A DNA stretch of 19,859 nucleotides from Burkholderiales bacterium (GTDB lineage: Bacteria > Pseudomonadota > Gammaproteobacteria > Burkholderiales > SHXO01): contig JAHCKU010000013.1 of the NCBI GenBank assembly GCA_026125625.1, forward strand, positions 1 through 19,859, read 5' to 3'. Position numbers and translations under genes: made by a program. The notes under the pieces are model-generated. The model ran no database searches. It was not told the DNA's origin and saw nothing but the letters and a program-made list of their open reading frames with translations. How positions within the stretch are numbered: position 1 is the first letter of the stretch; each line of letters opens with the position of its first letter. Below are positions 6,142 through 15,151 of the stretch, piece after piece.

Positions 6142-8900
6142 CTACAGCTTCAGCCTCGCAACTGGAGAGCCTTCGGGCAATTTGACGAGATCGGCCAGAT
6201 GGGCACGCGCCTCCTTGGTTTCGCCCGCCCGCAGCAGCGCCTCGGCAAGATGCAGCTGATCGGCGGAGAATTGGGTGCGAAACCATGTGCTCTGGCGCAA
6301 AGCAGTTCGACGGCTTTCCCGCGTCGTCTCCCGCAGGTGAATCCATCCGAATCGTATCCAGTATCGCTGCTGAGTTCGGCGACCATGCTTTCTGCCGTAC
6401 CGCAGCGCCGACGGATCCTTCATTTGCGCCAGCGCCCAGGCCAGGTTGCTGTTCATGATGGCTGGGTCGTTGGGCGCGACTTTCAGTGCCTCACGACCCC
6501 AGTGCACCGACTGCTCCCATTGCGCGCGTTCGCTGAAACGGCTGGCGATGTAGCGTTCTGCAATTCTGCACTCTTCGGATTTCGGTGTTGCATCCAACGC
6601 GGGCAAGTGCCTCCGCTTCCTTGGTGCGCTGCTGATGATCGAGCAGGCTGTACAGGCGCGCCACGAGGGTGACATCGGAAACCTTGGTCATCCCCGCTCG
6701 CAATGCCGACTCGACTTCCTTCAGGCGCTTTTCCTTGGCATAGACGTCGGCTTCCGCGACGTAGCCCACCACCTCCTTCGATACTGCCTTCTGGATATCG
6801 CGTGCCGTTGCACCGCGACATCTACGTTGCCCGCCCGGGAATCCATGGCAACCAGTGCAAGCCATATCGGCCGCGAGTCGGGTTCGATATTCAACGCTTT
6901 CTGCAAGGCTGCACGTGCATTGCGCCAATCCTTGGTGGCGGCGTACGCCTCGGATTGCAGAACCAGCGGCCGTGCGGCACTGGGCTGCAGTGACACCAGT
7001 TTCCCGAAGCTGCCCAGGGCCTGATTCGCATCTCCGGCGGCCAGCTGTGCGCGGCCCAACGCTTCCAGAGCCCCGGTGAACCGGGGCAGCACGCACCGCT
7101 TTCTGCGCCGCGGTGAGTGCCTCCTGATACTTGCGTTGTCCGAGCAGGTAGTTGATCTTGGCGAGATTGGTATTCACGGACGTCGGGTTGGCATTCACCG
7201 CGCGGTCCAGGGCCTTCTCCACATCTTCGCTTGCGGAGCGCCGGTGCGCCCAGCACCACCACCATCGCCAGCAGGGCCTGCTCCTGGTTGGGATCCTTGT
7301 TCAGGATCGCCTGATATCGTCCCAGAGCCGCCTGCGGTTTGCCGTCGCGCAGGTCGAGCTGCGCCAGGCTCGCTGCGGCGGGGAAGAAGGCAGGTTGCAA
7401 TGCGCAGAGTGCGCGCTCGAAGCTCGCACGCGCCGGCTTCGTCATTGTGGCCTGCAGTACCAGCCCGTTCACGTTATGGGGCTACGGGATTGTCGGGGTT
7501 GTTTCTTGAGCAGACCCTCGATGACGTCCTTCGCTTTCTCCGGCTCGCGCCGGTTCATGTGCAGGGCGACGAGCGACAGATCGGCCTGAATCGCGGCATT
7601 GGTGTCGGCTGCGGATTCGAGGCCGCACGCCCTGATCGATATCGCCTGAGCCGATGTATGCCTGCCCAAGGCGCGTTCCGCGAGCGACGTTCTTGGGATC
7701 GGCGGCGACAGCCTTGCTGTAGAGCTTGGTTGCCTCCTCGTAGTTTCCCTCTCCCATCGCCACCTCCCCGGCCAGCGAGAGCAGCCCGGGGTCATCGGGG
7801 CGTGCCTTCAGCAGCGGCTGCAGCAATTCCTTGGCACGTTGCGGCTTGCCGGACTGCAGAAGTGTCGCCACGAGCAGGCGTTGTGCATAACTGTTGGGCG
7901 CCGCTTTGGCAGCCCGTGAGAGATAGTCCTCGGCTTGCGTGAGATTGCGCGTCTGCAAGGCGATCGTCCCCGCGAGCAGCAACAGGGGAGGATAGTCCGG
8001 CGCATGCTTCAACGCGTTCTGCGTCGCTTCGCGAGCGCCCGAAATGTTTCCTTCGCTGTAGAGCACCAGCGCATCCATGTACAACGGGGCAACGCTGTTA
8101 CGGGCCGATTTCTTGAAAGCATCCGTTCTCTGGCGGGCCGCCTTGACGTCGCCTGCTCTCAGCAGAGCCGGGATCAAGGCCATGTTGGCGGCGATGCCGT
8201 GCGGCCGTGCGTCGACCGCCTGCGCAAGGGCAGCGATGGCTTCCGCCGGCTTGCCTTCCGCCTGGAGCAACTGGGCCTTGAACAGCAGGGCATCGACCGA
8301 CTCCGGCGACTGCGACAGCACCTCGTCGGTGAGCTTGGTGGAGGCCGGTAAATCCCTGTCTGCAACGGCGGCCAGGCGTGCCATGCCGAGTTTCGCCTCG
8401 GCGTTTCCGGCGTCCAGCGCGAGCGCATCCGAGAACGTCTGCCTGCTTTCGGACAGCTGCCCTCTGCCGAGCATGATGGTGCCGGCCAACGCTTTAAGCT
8501 CCGCTTGCGCCGCAGGCTGCGTCACGCTCGCCTGGGTGGCCGTAGCCAGGGCCTTGTCCATGTCACCCACCGCGAGCAGCGCGCGCACGAGAGCGGGCTG
8601 CACCAGGTCTGCGCTGTAGCCGCTGTCTGCCGCCTTTCGCAGCTCTATCTCGGCGTCGCGGGCTTCACCAGTCTCGATCAATGCCGAAGCGAGCAGATAG
8701 CGCGCCTCGCCGTTCTCGGGCGCTGCCTGGATTGCATTCTTGAGCTCGATGACCGCAGCCTTGTAGTCTTTCTGTTGCAGGTAGCCACGGCCCGATTCGA
8801 GAAACTTTGCGGGATCGTCCTGATTGCAGCCGGTAAGCGATGCGACGAGCGCAAAGCCGAGTACGGTAAGAGAAGTGCGCAGGGTAGGCATGAGGGTCAC
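6142..8900 (-). pseudogene. prsT: PEP-CTERM system TPR-repeat lipoprotein PrsT, frame-disrupted in its C-terminal half
   Basis: The intact N-terminal half (8900 to about 7640) has a lipoprotein signal with lipobox ASLTGC, then back-to-back tetratricopeptide repeats beginning at FLESGRGYLQQKDYKAAV. The whole region would encode about 910 residues, the usual size of the PEP-CTERM TPR lipoprotein family, and it sits directly behind prsR as in other exosortase A loci. It is probably anchored in the envelope and involved in exopolysaccharide or PEP-CTERM export; its exact role is not established. After about 7640 the TPR sequence continues but jumps frame near 7640, 7480, 7235, 7085, 6820, 6595, 6400, 6340 and 6255, ending in LHLAEALLRAGETKEAR and SPVARLKL before a stop at 6142. 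The start is GTG 8898-8900 or ATG 8889-8891, 5 or 14 bp after the prsR stop. The coding sense kept across so many shifts argues for consensus errors. Confidence 0.87.
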
Positions 8901-8905
8901 GATGT

Positions 8906-10294
8906 CTATTCGTTGACGGGCAGCTTCTGGGCCGCCGTGTCTGTTCGCAGGTTGTACTTATCCAGCAAATCGTAGAGCGTCGGCCGGCTGACGCCCAGCA
9001 GCTCGGCGGCGCGGGTGACGTTGCCGTTCACTCGCCCCAGCACGCGGATGATGGCATCTTTCTCCGCCTGATCGCGTACCCGTCTGAGGTTGAAGGACTC
9101 GGCATCGGGGGTCGCACTTTCCAGCCCGAAATCCTCGGGGTGAAGTGCGGAGCCTTCCGCCATGATCACGGCCCGCTTGGTACAGTTCTCGAGTTCCCGT
9201 ACGTTGCCCGGCCACGAGTGCGCTTCGATCGCGTTCACGGCGTCGGGAAGCAGGGATAGAGAGCTGCGCTTCTGCTCCTCGGTAAAGCGCCGTACGAATG
9301 CGTGAGCGAGCAGGCTCGCGTCTCCCTTGCGTTCGCGAAGCGGCGGGATATCAAGCACGATTTCGGCCAGGCGGAAGTAAAGATCCTCGCGGAAGCGTCC
9401 CTGTCCGATCAGATTCTTGAGATGCTGATGCGTGGCGCACACGATGCGCACGTCGACCGGAATCTCTTCCCTTCCACCGACCCGCTCGATGACCCGCTGC
9501 TGGAGAAAGCGCAGCATCTTGGCCTGAAGCGCGAGGGGCAGGTCCCCGATTTCATCGAGGAACAGCGTGCCTTTGTGGGCGGTTTCGATCTTCCCGGGCG
9601 TTTGCTTGACGGCGCCGGTGAACGCGCCTTTCTCGTAGCCGAACAACTCGCTCTCGAGCAGATTCTCGGGAATGGCGGCACAGTTGATGGCAACGAAACG
9701 CTGCGCACGCCGGCTGGACAATTCGTGCAGCCCGCGCGCAAACAGCTCCTTGCCTGTTCCCGACTCGCCCAGAAGCAGGACGGTGGCATTGGCATTGGCC
9801 ACTTTCTCCACTGTCCGGCACAGCTTCTGCATCTGCGGATCCCGCGTCAGCAGGCCGGGTATGGTTACGGTCTGATGCGAGTCCTGCAGGCGTCGGTTCT
9901 CCGCCTGCAGTTCCCACAGGCGGAATGCACGCTCCACCACCAGGGACAGCAGTTCCGGCTGGAACGGCTTCTCGCAGAAGTCGTAGGCCCCCAGGGCAAT
10001 CGCCTTCAATGCGTTCGATCGATCATGCTGACCTGACACCACGATGACCTTGGTGTCGGGCGCCGCTTCGAGGATCTCCGACAGCAGCAGCATCCCCTCG
10101 GTGGGATCGTCCGGATGCGGCGGCAGGCCCAGGTCGATGGTGGCAACGGCCGGTTCATGCCGGCGCAATTGGGCCATGGCCGAGGCCCGGTCTTCGGCAA
10201 GTACTACATCCAGTTGATCGAATGACCAGCGCATCTGCTTTTGCAATGCAGGGTCATCTTCGACAATCAACAGCGGACGGCGTTTGTCCGTCAT
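8906..10294 (-). CDS. prsR: PEP-CTERM system sigma-54-dependent response regulator PrsR
   Basis: This is a 462-residue NtrC-type activator. The receiver domain has the acidic pair D13-D14, phospho-acceptor D54 in ATIDLGLPP and K109 in FCEKPF. The AAA+ domain has Walker A GESGTGKE (176-183), the sigma-54 contact loop GAFTGA and Walker B TLFLDEIGDLP. A Fis-type helix-turn-helix ends the protein (NGNVTRAAELLGVSRPTLYDLL). All motifs needed for ATP-driven open-complex formation with RpoN are present. Its ATG overlaps the prsK stop by 4 bp (ATGA), so the pair is translationally coupled. The match to the PEP-CTERM-associated regulator family is by domain architecture, sequence style and pairing with PrsK and PrsT. 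The candidate -24/-12 promoter at 2137-2152 is a plausible target. Confidence 0.95.
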   Translation of the reverse strand: MTDKRRPLLIVEDDPALQKQMRWSFDQLDVVLAEDRASAMAQLRRHEPAVATIDLGLPPHPDDPTEGMLLLSEILEAAPDTKVIVVSGQHDRSNALKAIALGAYDFCEKPFQPELLSLVVERAFRLWELQAENRRLQDSHQTVTIPGLLTRDPQMQKLCRTVEKVANANATVLLLGESGTGKELFARGLHELSSRRAQRFVAINCAAIPENLLESELFGYEKGAFTGAVKQTPGKIETAHKGTLFLDEIGDLPLALQAKMLRFLQQRVIERVGGREEIPVDVRIVCATHQHLKNLIGQGRFREDLYFRLAEIVLDIPPLRERKGDASLLAHAFVRRFTEEQKRSSLSLLPDAVNAIEAHSWPGNVRELENCTKRAVIMAEGSALHPEDFGLESATPDAESFNLRRVRDQAEKDAIIRVLGRVNGNVTRAAELLGVSRPTLYDLLDKYNLRTDTAAQKLPVNE

Positions 10295-12369
10295 GCGGCC
10301 ACCTGTTGCGAGAGGGGATCGGTATCTTTGCTGAACCCTGGCAGGTAAATGGTGAAGCGGCTGCCCTTGCCCAACGTGCTGTCGACGGCGATTCGGCCGC
10401 CGAGTTCCGAGACATACTGGTAGCTTTCGAAGGCCCCGATCCCCATCCCGGAGGCCTTGGTGGTGCGGAACGGCTTGAACAGCTGGTCGCGGATGAATTC
10501 GCCGCTCATTCCTTTTCCGTGGTCGTTGACCTCGATCATCACCCGCCCGTCTTCGGACAAGCGTGCGCTGATTTCGATCGGCGTTTCCGGCTCGCTCGCA
10601 TCCACTGCATTCTGTACGAGATGACCAATCACCCGTTCGAGCCGATCCTCATGACCGAGCGCGCGCATCCCGGGTTCGATCTCCACCCGCAGCGCACGCC
10701 CCTGCTTGATATAGACCAGCCGCACGCGCTCGATCAGTGGGGCAAGCTCGACTGCATGCGGGTTCTCCACCGGTGTTTCACCGGAGCGCAATTGCAGCAG
10801 CAGTCGATTCATGCGATCGACGACATGCTGGACCGTCTCGAGCATGTCGCGCTGAAACTCCGGATCTTCGCTCCGTGGCGCTTCGGCATTGCGCAGCAGC
10901 AGAGACAGCTGTGCGATCAGGTTCTTGAGATCATGCACGACGAACGCCGACATACGGTTGAAGGCATCGAACTGCTTGGCCTCGACCAGTGCTTCGATGG
11001 CGCGCACGTGGCCCAGATACGATGCGGCCTGGCTCGCAGCGGTCTTCAGCAGATCCAGGACTTCCCAATTCACCTCGACCGGAACTCGCGGTTTGAGCAG
11101 GACGATGAATCCGACGAGCCGGGTATCCGATGACATCGGCACCACCAGCCAGGCCCCGGGGATCGAGGTCAGCCATGACGGAAGCTCGCTCAGCTGCTCC
11201 TCTCCCGCACGTGCGCTGGGCACGGTGGCGTCCACGATCCATCCGGTGCGCTCGAGGAAGCCAATGAATCGGGAGCTGCTCTCCTCCTCGGCGCCCGGCA
11301 GCGGCATGTTCCAGCTGCCGGCTGCGCGGTAGCGTTTGTCATCATCCTGCAGCCATACCGCTCCGGAAGGACTCTCCACCAGATTCCCCAGCGCATGCAC
11401 GGTGCGCTCATAGACATTCGACGACGGATCGTTCTCCGACAATTTGGCGGTGAAACGAAGCCACTCCTCGCGATAGTCATATCGATACGAGAAGAAGTTC
11501 TTATTGATGTAGACCTTGATCCGCGCGCGGAAGGTGCCGGAAGCGAACAGAACGACCAGAAGGATGAGGGCTGCGAGCAGGAACAGGGTCTGCATCGCCT
11601 TGCCCCATTCGCCGCCGAACAACTGCACGTAATAGCCTGCTGCAGCTACTGCGAGCAGATAGATGCCGGACATGAGCAGGGCAGTGGAGCGGAACACCAC
11701 CGCTCTCGAGATCGCAACGTCGATTGCCCACGCACGATTGCGGGCCGAAGCGACCAGGATCAGCGGAAGCGGCATCGCGTGGGCGATGCCACGCGAAGTC
11801 CAGAAGCTCGGGTCCATGCCTTTCATCAATGCTGCATCGGCAAACAGAAACAGGTCGAAACCGAAAATCGCTCCGATGCCGATGCACAACGGCTTGACGC
11901 TCCAGCGCCGGTCCGGCGGCGTGGCGCGAAACAGGTGCTCGCACAGCACCAGACCGGCTATGGAGGCAACGATCCACAGCCCGAAGGCAGAGACCATGCC
12001 CGATCGCGTCCAGAACATGGTCGCAACCGCTGCCAGGATCAGAACCAGCGCACCGGCCGCGATCAGGCCGAAGCGCATGGGAAAGCTGTACTTGCCCGCG
12101 GTGACGGGGACGAGCGTGGCCAGGAATGCCATCCACAGCGCCCAGCGGGCAGCATCGGCAGCCTGGTAGAACAGCCAGGTCAGGTTGGTGCTCCAGTAGG
12201 CATGGGCGACTCCGCCCAGCGCCCAGAGCGCAGTCGCCAGGCAGGCCACCACCAGCAGCCTGCCGCGCCACGATTTTCCCGCTCGAAGCCCGAGTTGCAG
12301 CGCGATGACTGCATACGCCAGGGATCCTAAACCATAGGTGGCGCTGGATAGATAGTCGGGTACGGACAT
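10291..12369 (-). CDS. prsK: PEP-CTERM system membrane histidine kinase PrsK
   Basis: This is a 692-residue sensor kinase. The first 290 or so residues form a multi-pass membrane region (roughly nine or ten hydrophobic segments) with almost no periplasmic loop, as in the PrsK family. A GAF-like domain follows (about 310-460). The dimerisation/phospho-acceptor helix carries His479 in FVVHDLKNLIAQ, a variant H-box with HDLKN. The ATPase domain has the N box (IGHLVQNAVDAS), G1 (VNDHGKGMSG) and G2 (ASGMGIGAFES). It should phosphorylate PrsR, whose gene it overlaps. The start ATG (12367-12369) lacks a clear Shine-Dalgarno sequence, but it opens straight into the first membrane helix (MSVPDYLSSATYGLGSLAY). 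It appears to be the first gene of the six-gene minus-strand operon. The signal sensed is unknown. Confidence 0.95.
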   Translation of the reverse strand: MSVPDYLSSATYGLGSLAYAVIALQLGLRAGKSWRGRLLVVACLATALWALGGVAHAYWSTNLTWLFYQAADAARWALWMAFLATLVPVTAGKYSFPMRFGLIAAGALVLILAAVATMFWTRSGMVSAFGLWIVASIAGLVLCEHLFRATPPDRRWSVKPLCIGIGAIFGFDLFLFADAALMKGMDPSFWTSRGIAHAMPLPLILVASARNRAWAIDVAISRAVVFRSTALLMSGIYLLAVAAAGYYVQLFGGEWGKAMQTLFLLAALILLVVLFASGTFRARIKVYINKNFFSYRYDYREEWLRFTAKLSENDPSSNVYERTVHALGNLVESPSGAVWLQDDDKRYRAAGSWNMPLPGAEEESSSRFIGFLERTGWIVDATVPSARAGEEQLSELPSWLTSIPGAWLVVPMSSDTRLVGFIVLLKPRVPVEVNWEVLDLLKTAASQAASYLGHVRAIEALVEAKQFDAFNRMSAFVVHDLKNLIAQLSLLLRNAEAPRSEDPEFQRDMLETVQHVVDRMNRLLLQLRSGETPVENPHAVELAPLIERVRLVYIKQGRALRVEIEPGMRALGHEDRLERVIGHLVQNAVDASEPETPIEISARLSEDGRVMIEVNDHGKGMSGEFIRDQLFKPFRTTKASGMGIGAFESYQYVSELGGRIAVDSTLGKGSRFTIYLPGFSKDTDPLSQQVAA

Positions 12370-12415
12370 CGGGCGGGTCTGGGATCGAGCCTCGTAGCGA
12401 CGCAGAGTGTGCAGG

Positions 12416-12434
12416 GTAGAGCGACTTGCTCTAC
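12416..12434. promoter_or_regulatory. Inverted repeat in the prsK leader
   Basis: GTAGAGC (12416-12422) and GCTCTAC (12428-12434) form a perfect 7-bp inverted repeat with a 5-nt centre. It lies just downstream of a candidate -10 box and 47 bp before the prsK start, so it could be an operator or a 5' leader hairpin controlling the prs operon. Confidence 0.35.
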
Positions 12435-12440
12435 TGCGAC

Positions 12441-12446
12441 ACTATA
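12441..12446 (-). promoter_or_regulatory. Candidate -10 element for prsK
   Basis: On the minus strand this reads TATAGT (5 of 6 to the sigma-70 -10 consensus), about 70 bp before prsK. No convincing -35 box is seen at 16-18 bp, so any sigma-70 promoter here would need an activator. The rest of the 184-bp gap shows no sigma-54 site of good quality. Confidence 0.3.
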
Positions 12447-12528
12447 GCCGATCAGCTTTAGAGGCAGCAGACGTATCCGGATTGCCCTGATGCGGCCGGT
12501 GGCTGCTGAACTCGGCAAAGGCGAAGCA

Positions 12529-12543
12529 CCGCCGAGCCGGCGG
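12529..12543 (-). terminator. G/C-rich hairpin after the sugar transferase gene
   Basis: CCGCCG (12529-12534) pairs with CGGCGG (12538-12543) around 3 nt, 10 bp past the stop of the sugar transferase. There is no T-run. It may attenuate read-through into prsK but is weak as an intrinsic terminator. Confidence 0.3.
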
Positions 12544-12553
12544 CGGTCGGCGG

Positions 12554-13939
12554 TCAGCGCGCCCCTTCGCCCTTGAGCACCACGCGGATGGTCTTGAGAA
12601 GGATCACGATGTCCAGGAACAGCGTGTGATTCTTCACGTAGTAAAGATCGAACTGCAGCTTCTTCACCGCGTCCTCGACCGATGCGCCGTAGCTGTAGCG
12701 CACCTGCGCCCAGCCCGTCAGACCGGGTTTTACCGTATGCCGTGCACCGTAGAACGGGATCTTCTCGGAAAGCTGCTCCACGAAGAAAGCGCGCTCCGGC
12801 CGGGGGCCGACGAAGCTCATTTCGCCGCGAAGCACATTGAACAGCTGCGGAAGCTCGTCGATGCGGGTGCGCCGCAGAAACTTCCCGACACGCGTTATCC
12901 GCGGGTCACCGGTCGTCGCCCAGCGTGGAATGCCGTCCCGCTCGGCATCGGTGCGCATGCTGCGGAACTTGAACACGGTGAATTCCTTGCCGCCCAGACC
13001 CACCCTGTCCTGCCTGAAAATCAGCGGCCGTCCGCTCTCGAGCAGGATGGCAATGGCGGCAATCGCCATGACCGGCAGCGTGACCACCAGCAGCACCATT
13101 GCCGCCGACAGATCGAAGACACGCTTGACGAAGCGGCGTCCCCAGTCCTGCCGGAATCCATCACCATAGATCATCCAGCTGCTCTTCAGCGAGTCCACCG
13201 GCACTTCGCCCGTCACACGTTCGTAGAAGCCGGGTAGATCGAGGATTCGCACGCCGCGCAGCCGGCAGTTCAACAGATGGCTGAGCGGCAGGGATCCGCC
13301 GCGCTGCTCGCGGACCGCCACGATGACCTCCTGTGCACGCGTACGGGCGACGGCCTCTTCCAGCGACATGGAGGTGGGGATGATCTGATCCGATGGCACG
13401 GCGCGGTTGACCGCGTCCACGGGGTAGAACCCGACCAGTGTTGCCTCGGAGGGGGGAAGCGTGCCGACGGCGCGTGCGACGGCTGCGGCATCGGTGCCGG
13501 TGCCGAGGACGAGAATCCTGCGACTGAATACATTGCGCTGCACCCCGGAGAGCAGGAATCCGCGCAACAGCATCAGCGCGGCGAAAGACATCACGGTCGC
13601 CTGCGGGATCGATTCCCGATACAGCTCACCTTCAGGCAGCAGACCGAACAGCGCGTGGCAGATGACCGCTCCCAGGCTGGTGCTGATCAGCAGGCGCAGT
13701 CCCAAAGGCCCCAGTCGATCCATGGTGCCGGCGCGCAGCAGCCCAACGAGGCCGAAAGCAGCCAGCTGGGACACCGCGAACACCACGCCCCCACTGCCGA
13801 AGACCTTGGGGTTCGCCCCGTCGATCACCGGGACATGGCTGGACATCACGTAGCCGAAAATTACGAAAAGCGCGGCGCCGCCCAATGCCACCTCGAGCAA
13901 TGCCACCAATGACAGTCGTTGATTGAATATCAGTACCAT
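12554..13939 (-). CDS. PEP-CTERM-associated polyprenyl-phosphate sugar transferase (TIGR03013-like)
   Basis: This is a 461-residue initiating glycosyltransferase. It has N-terminal membrane helices (about 1-115), a central nucleotide-binding-like domain (RRILVLGTGTDAAAVARAV) and a C-terminal bacterial sugar transferase domain from about residue 268. The last shows KRVFDLSAAMVLL, the R-Q-D-R-V-G-L-G-G block, FKFRSMRTDAE, RRTRIDELPQLFNVL and GEMSFVGPRPE. It transfers a hexose-1-phosphate from a UDP-sugar to undecaprenyl phosphate at the inner membrane, the first step of repeat-unit synthesis. The central domain and overall length match the exosortase-associated family. The start ATG (13937-13939) is supported by GGGAGG about 8 nt upstream. 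It lies upstream of prsK on the same strand with a 184-bp gap, so it may be co-transcribed or separate. The sugar used cannot be read from the sequence. Confidence 0.93.
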   Translation of the reverse strand: MVLIFNQRLSLVALLEVALGGAALFVIFGYVMSSHVPVIDGANPKVFGSGGVVFAVSQLAAFGLVGLLRAGTMDRLGPLGLRLLISTSLGAVICHALFGLLPEGELYRESIPQATVMSFAALMLLRGFLLSGVQRNVFSRRILVLGTGTDAAAVARAVGTLPPSEATLVGFYPVDAVNRAVPSDQIIPTSMSLEEAVARTRAQEVIVAVREQRGGSLPLSHLLNCRLRGVRILDLPGFYERVTGEVPVDSLKSSWMIYGDGFRQDWGRRFVKRVFDLSAAMVLLVVTLPVMAIAAIAILLESGRPLIFRQDRVGLGGKEFTVFKFRSMRTDAERDGIPRWATTGDPRITRVGKFLRRTRIDELPQLFNVLRGEMSFVGPRPERAFFVEQLSEKIPFYGARHTVKPGLTGWAQVRYSYGASVEDAVKKLQFDLYYVKNHTLFLDIVILLKTIRVVLKGEGAR

Positions 13940-14147
13940 GCAACGCCCCTCCCTCGAGCGCGATACTGCGCCGGTGCGCAGTCATCCGGCACGAGGACGC
14001 CGGTGATTCTTTAAGACTTCACGCCGCCTTGCAGCGCAAGAGCCAGGTCGCTTCGAACTGCAGATCGGCATGACCGCTGATGTGATCCGGGTCGCCGATT
14101 GAAGACGCCCCCGGATGCTAGGTCATCGCCTGCAAGGCAGTCATTCT

Positions 14148-14176
14148 TTGTCAATCATTCATTAAATGCCTATGAT
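14148..14176 (+). promoter_or_regulatory. Sigma-70-type promoter for the YdcF-family gene
   Basis: TTGTCA (14148-14153) and TATGAT (14171-14176) each match consensus at 5 of 6 positions and are separated by exactly 17 bp, in an A/T-rich island of otherwise G/C-rich DNA. Transcription would start near 14183, leaving an unusually long leader of about 200 nt. The rest of the 13940-14386 gap shows no small gene that I can support. Confidence 0.6.
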
Positions 14177-14189
14177 TATTTGAATGAAT
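14157..14189. promoter_or_regulatory. Inverted repeat embracing the -10 box
   Basis: ATTCATT (14157-14163) and AATGAAT (14183-14189) are perfect inverted arms 19 nt apart, centred on the -10 element. A dimeric repressor bound there would block the promoter. A chance origin in A/T-rich DNA is possible. Confidence 0.3.
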
Positions 14190-14386
14190 TTCCGTCGTCT
14201 ATGGGGATGGATACTGGCAAACTCTTGTTTCCTTTGCATGACGTCTTGCGCGAGTCTCGTTGAGCGCAGGAATCATGCCGTATCCGGCGAACTCTACATG
14301 TGCGGCGCAGCATTATAGCGGCTACGGATCTCGCCGGCAGCGAGTGCTTACCATAGACGGATCGGACGACAGCGCCTGTGTTGCCA

Positions 14387-15151
14387 ATGTTCTACTTCAA
14401 GAAGTTGATGACAGCCGTCATCCTGCCGCCGACCGGTCCACTTCTGCTGGTCGGTCTGGGGCTTTTGCTTGCGATGCAATACAGATGGCGCCGGCGCGGT
14501 TTCCTTCTTGCTGCCGCCGGCAGCCTGGGGCTCCTGGCACTGTCGACCCCGCTGGTGGCCTTTCATCTCACACGGATCGTGAGCGATACGCAAGTGCTCG
14601 ATCCCACCCAGTTGCGGTCTGCGCAGGCGATCGTAATCCCCTCTTGCGGCGTGCGGCGGAATGCCATCGAGTACGGAACCGACGTGCCCAGCGGAATGAG
14701 CATGGATCGCATCCGCTACGGTGCCAGCCTCGCCCGCCGCAGCGCGCTGCCGGTACTGATCACCGGCGGGCGCGTCTATGGCGCCGGGAGGGCCGAGGCG
14801 GACGTGATGCGCGAAGTGCTCGAGCGCGACTTCCGGATTCCCGTGCGCTGGGTCGAGGAGGCTTCCCGCAACACGTACGAAAACGCGGTGTTTTCGGCGA
14901 GCGTGCTGAAGGAGGCGGGCATATCGCGCGTGGTGGTGGTGACGCATGCGGTCGATGCGCGCCGGGTGCGCCGGGAATTCGAGGCGACCGGACTGCAGGT
15001 GACCGTGGCGCCAACCATGATTCCCGGCGGCGGCAAAGCCGACCACTGGGTCCAGCACATGCCATCCGCAAGCGCGCTGCAGGGAAGCACTCTGGCCCTC
15101 TACGAGATCCTGGGCAACCTGGCAACGACGCTCGGCTTGGGCGGCGGCTGA
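14387..15151 (+). CDS. YdcF/DUF218 (ElyC-like) family membrane protein
   Basis: The product is 254 residues from ATG 14387 (257 if GTG 14378 is used). Two N-terminal membrane helices (VILPPTGPLLLVGLGLLLAM and FLLAAAGSLGLLALSTPLVA) precede a DUF218 domain. That domain shows DRIRYGASLARRS, VLITGGR, EADVMREVL, the family signature EASRNTYENA and a VVVVTHAVDARRVRREF strand-helix. Relatives are linked to envelope polysaccharide metabolism, but their reaction is not established. The usual glycine-rich VVLGGG at the start of the domain is replaced by IVIPSCGVRR. Neither start has a strong ribosome site; ATG was preferred because MFYFKKLMTAVILPP is typical of the family. It is divergent from the sugar transferase and convergent with the VanZ-family gene. 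Confidence 0.85.
   Translation: MFYFKKLMTAVILPPTGPLLLVGLGLLLAMQYRWRRRGFLLAAAGSLGLLALSTPLVAFHLTRIVSDTQVLDPTQLRSAQAIVIPSCGVRRNAIEYGTDVPSGMSMDRIRYGASLARRSALPVLITGGRVYGAGRAEADVMREVLERDFRIPVRWVEEASRNTYENAVFSASVLKEAGISRVVVVTHAVDARRVRREFEATGLQVTVAPTMIPGGGKADHWVQHMPSASALQGSTLALYEILGNLATTLGLGGG

Noticed and set aside
11395..12330. Open frame of 311 codons on the plus strand inside prsK
   Set aside because: Its translation is rich in Arg, Gln and His with no domain, and it lies opposite the membrane region of PrsK, a typical shadow frame.
12480..12520. GG-N10-GC match on the minus strand before prsK
   Set aside because: No TGGCA or TTGC bases accompany it; in G/C-rich DNA this spacing arises often by chance.
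14239..14245. TGACGTC resembling part of the palindrome at 1985-1994
   Set aside because: Only one half plus centre is shared and it is not palindromic; too short to call a common operator.
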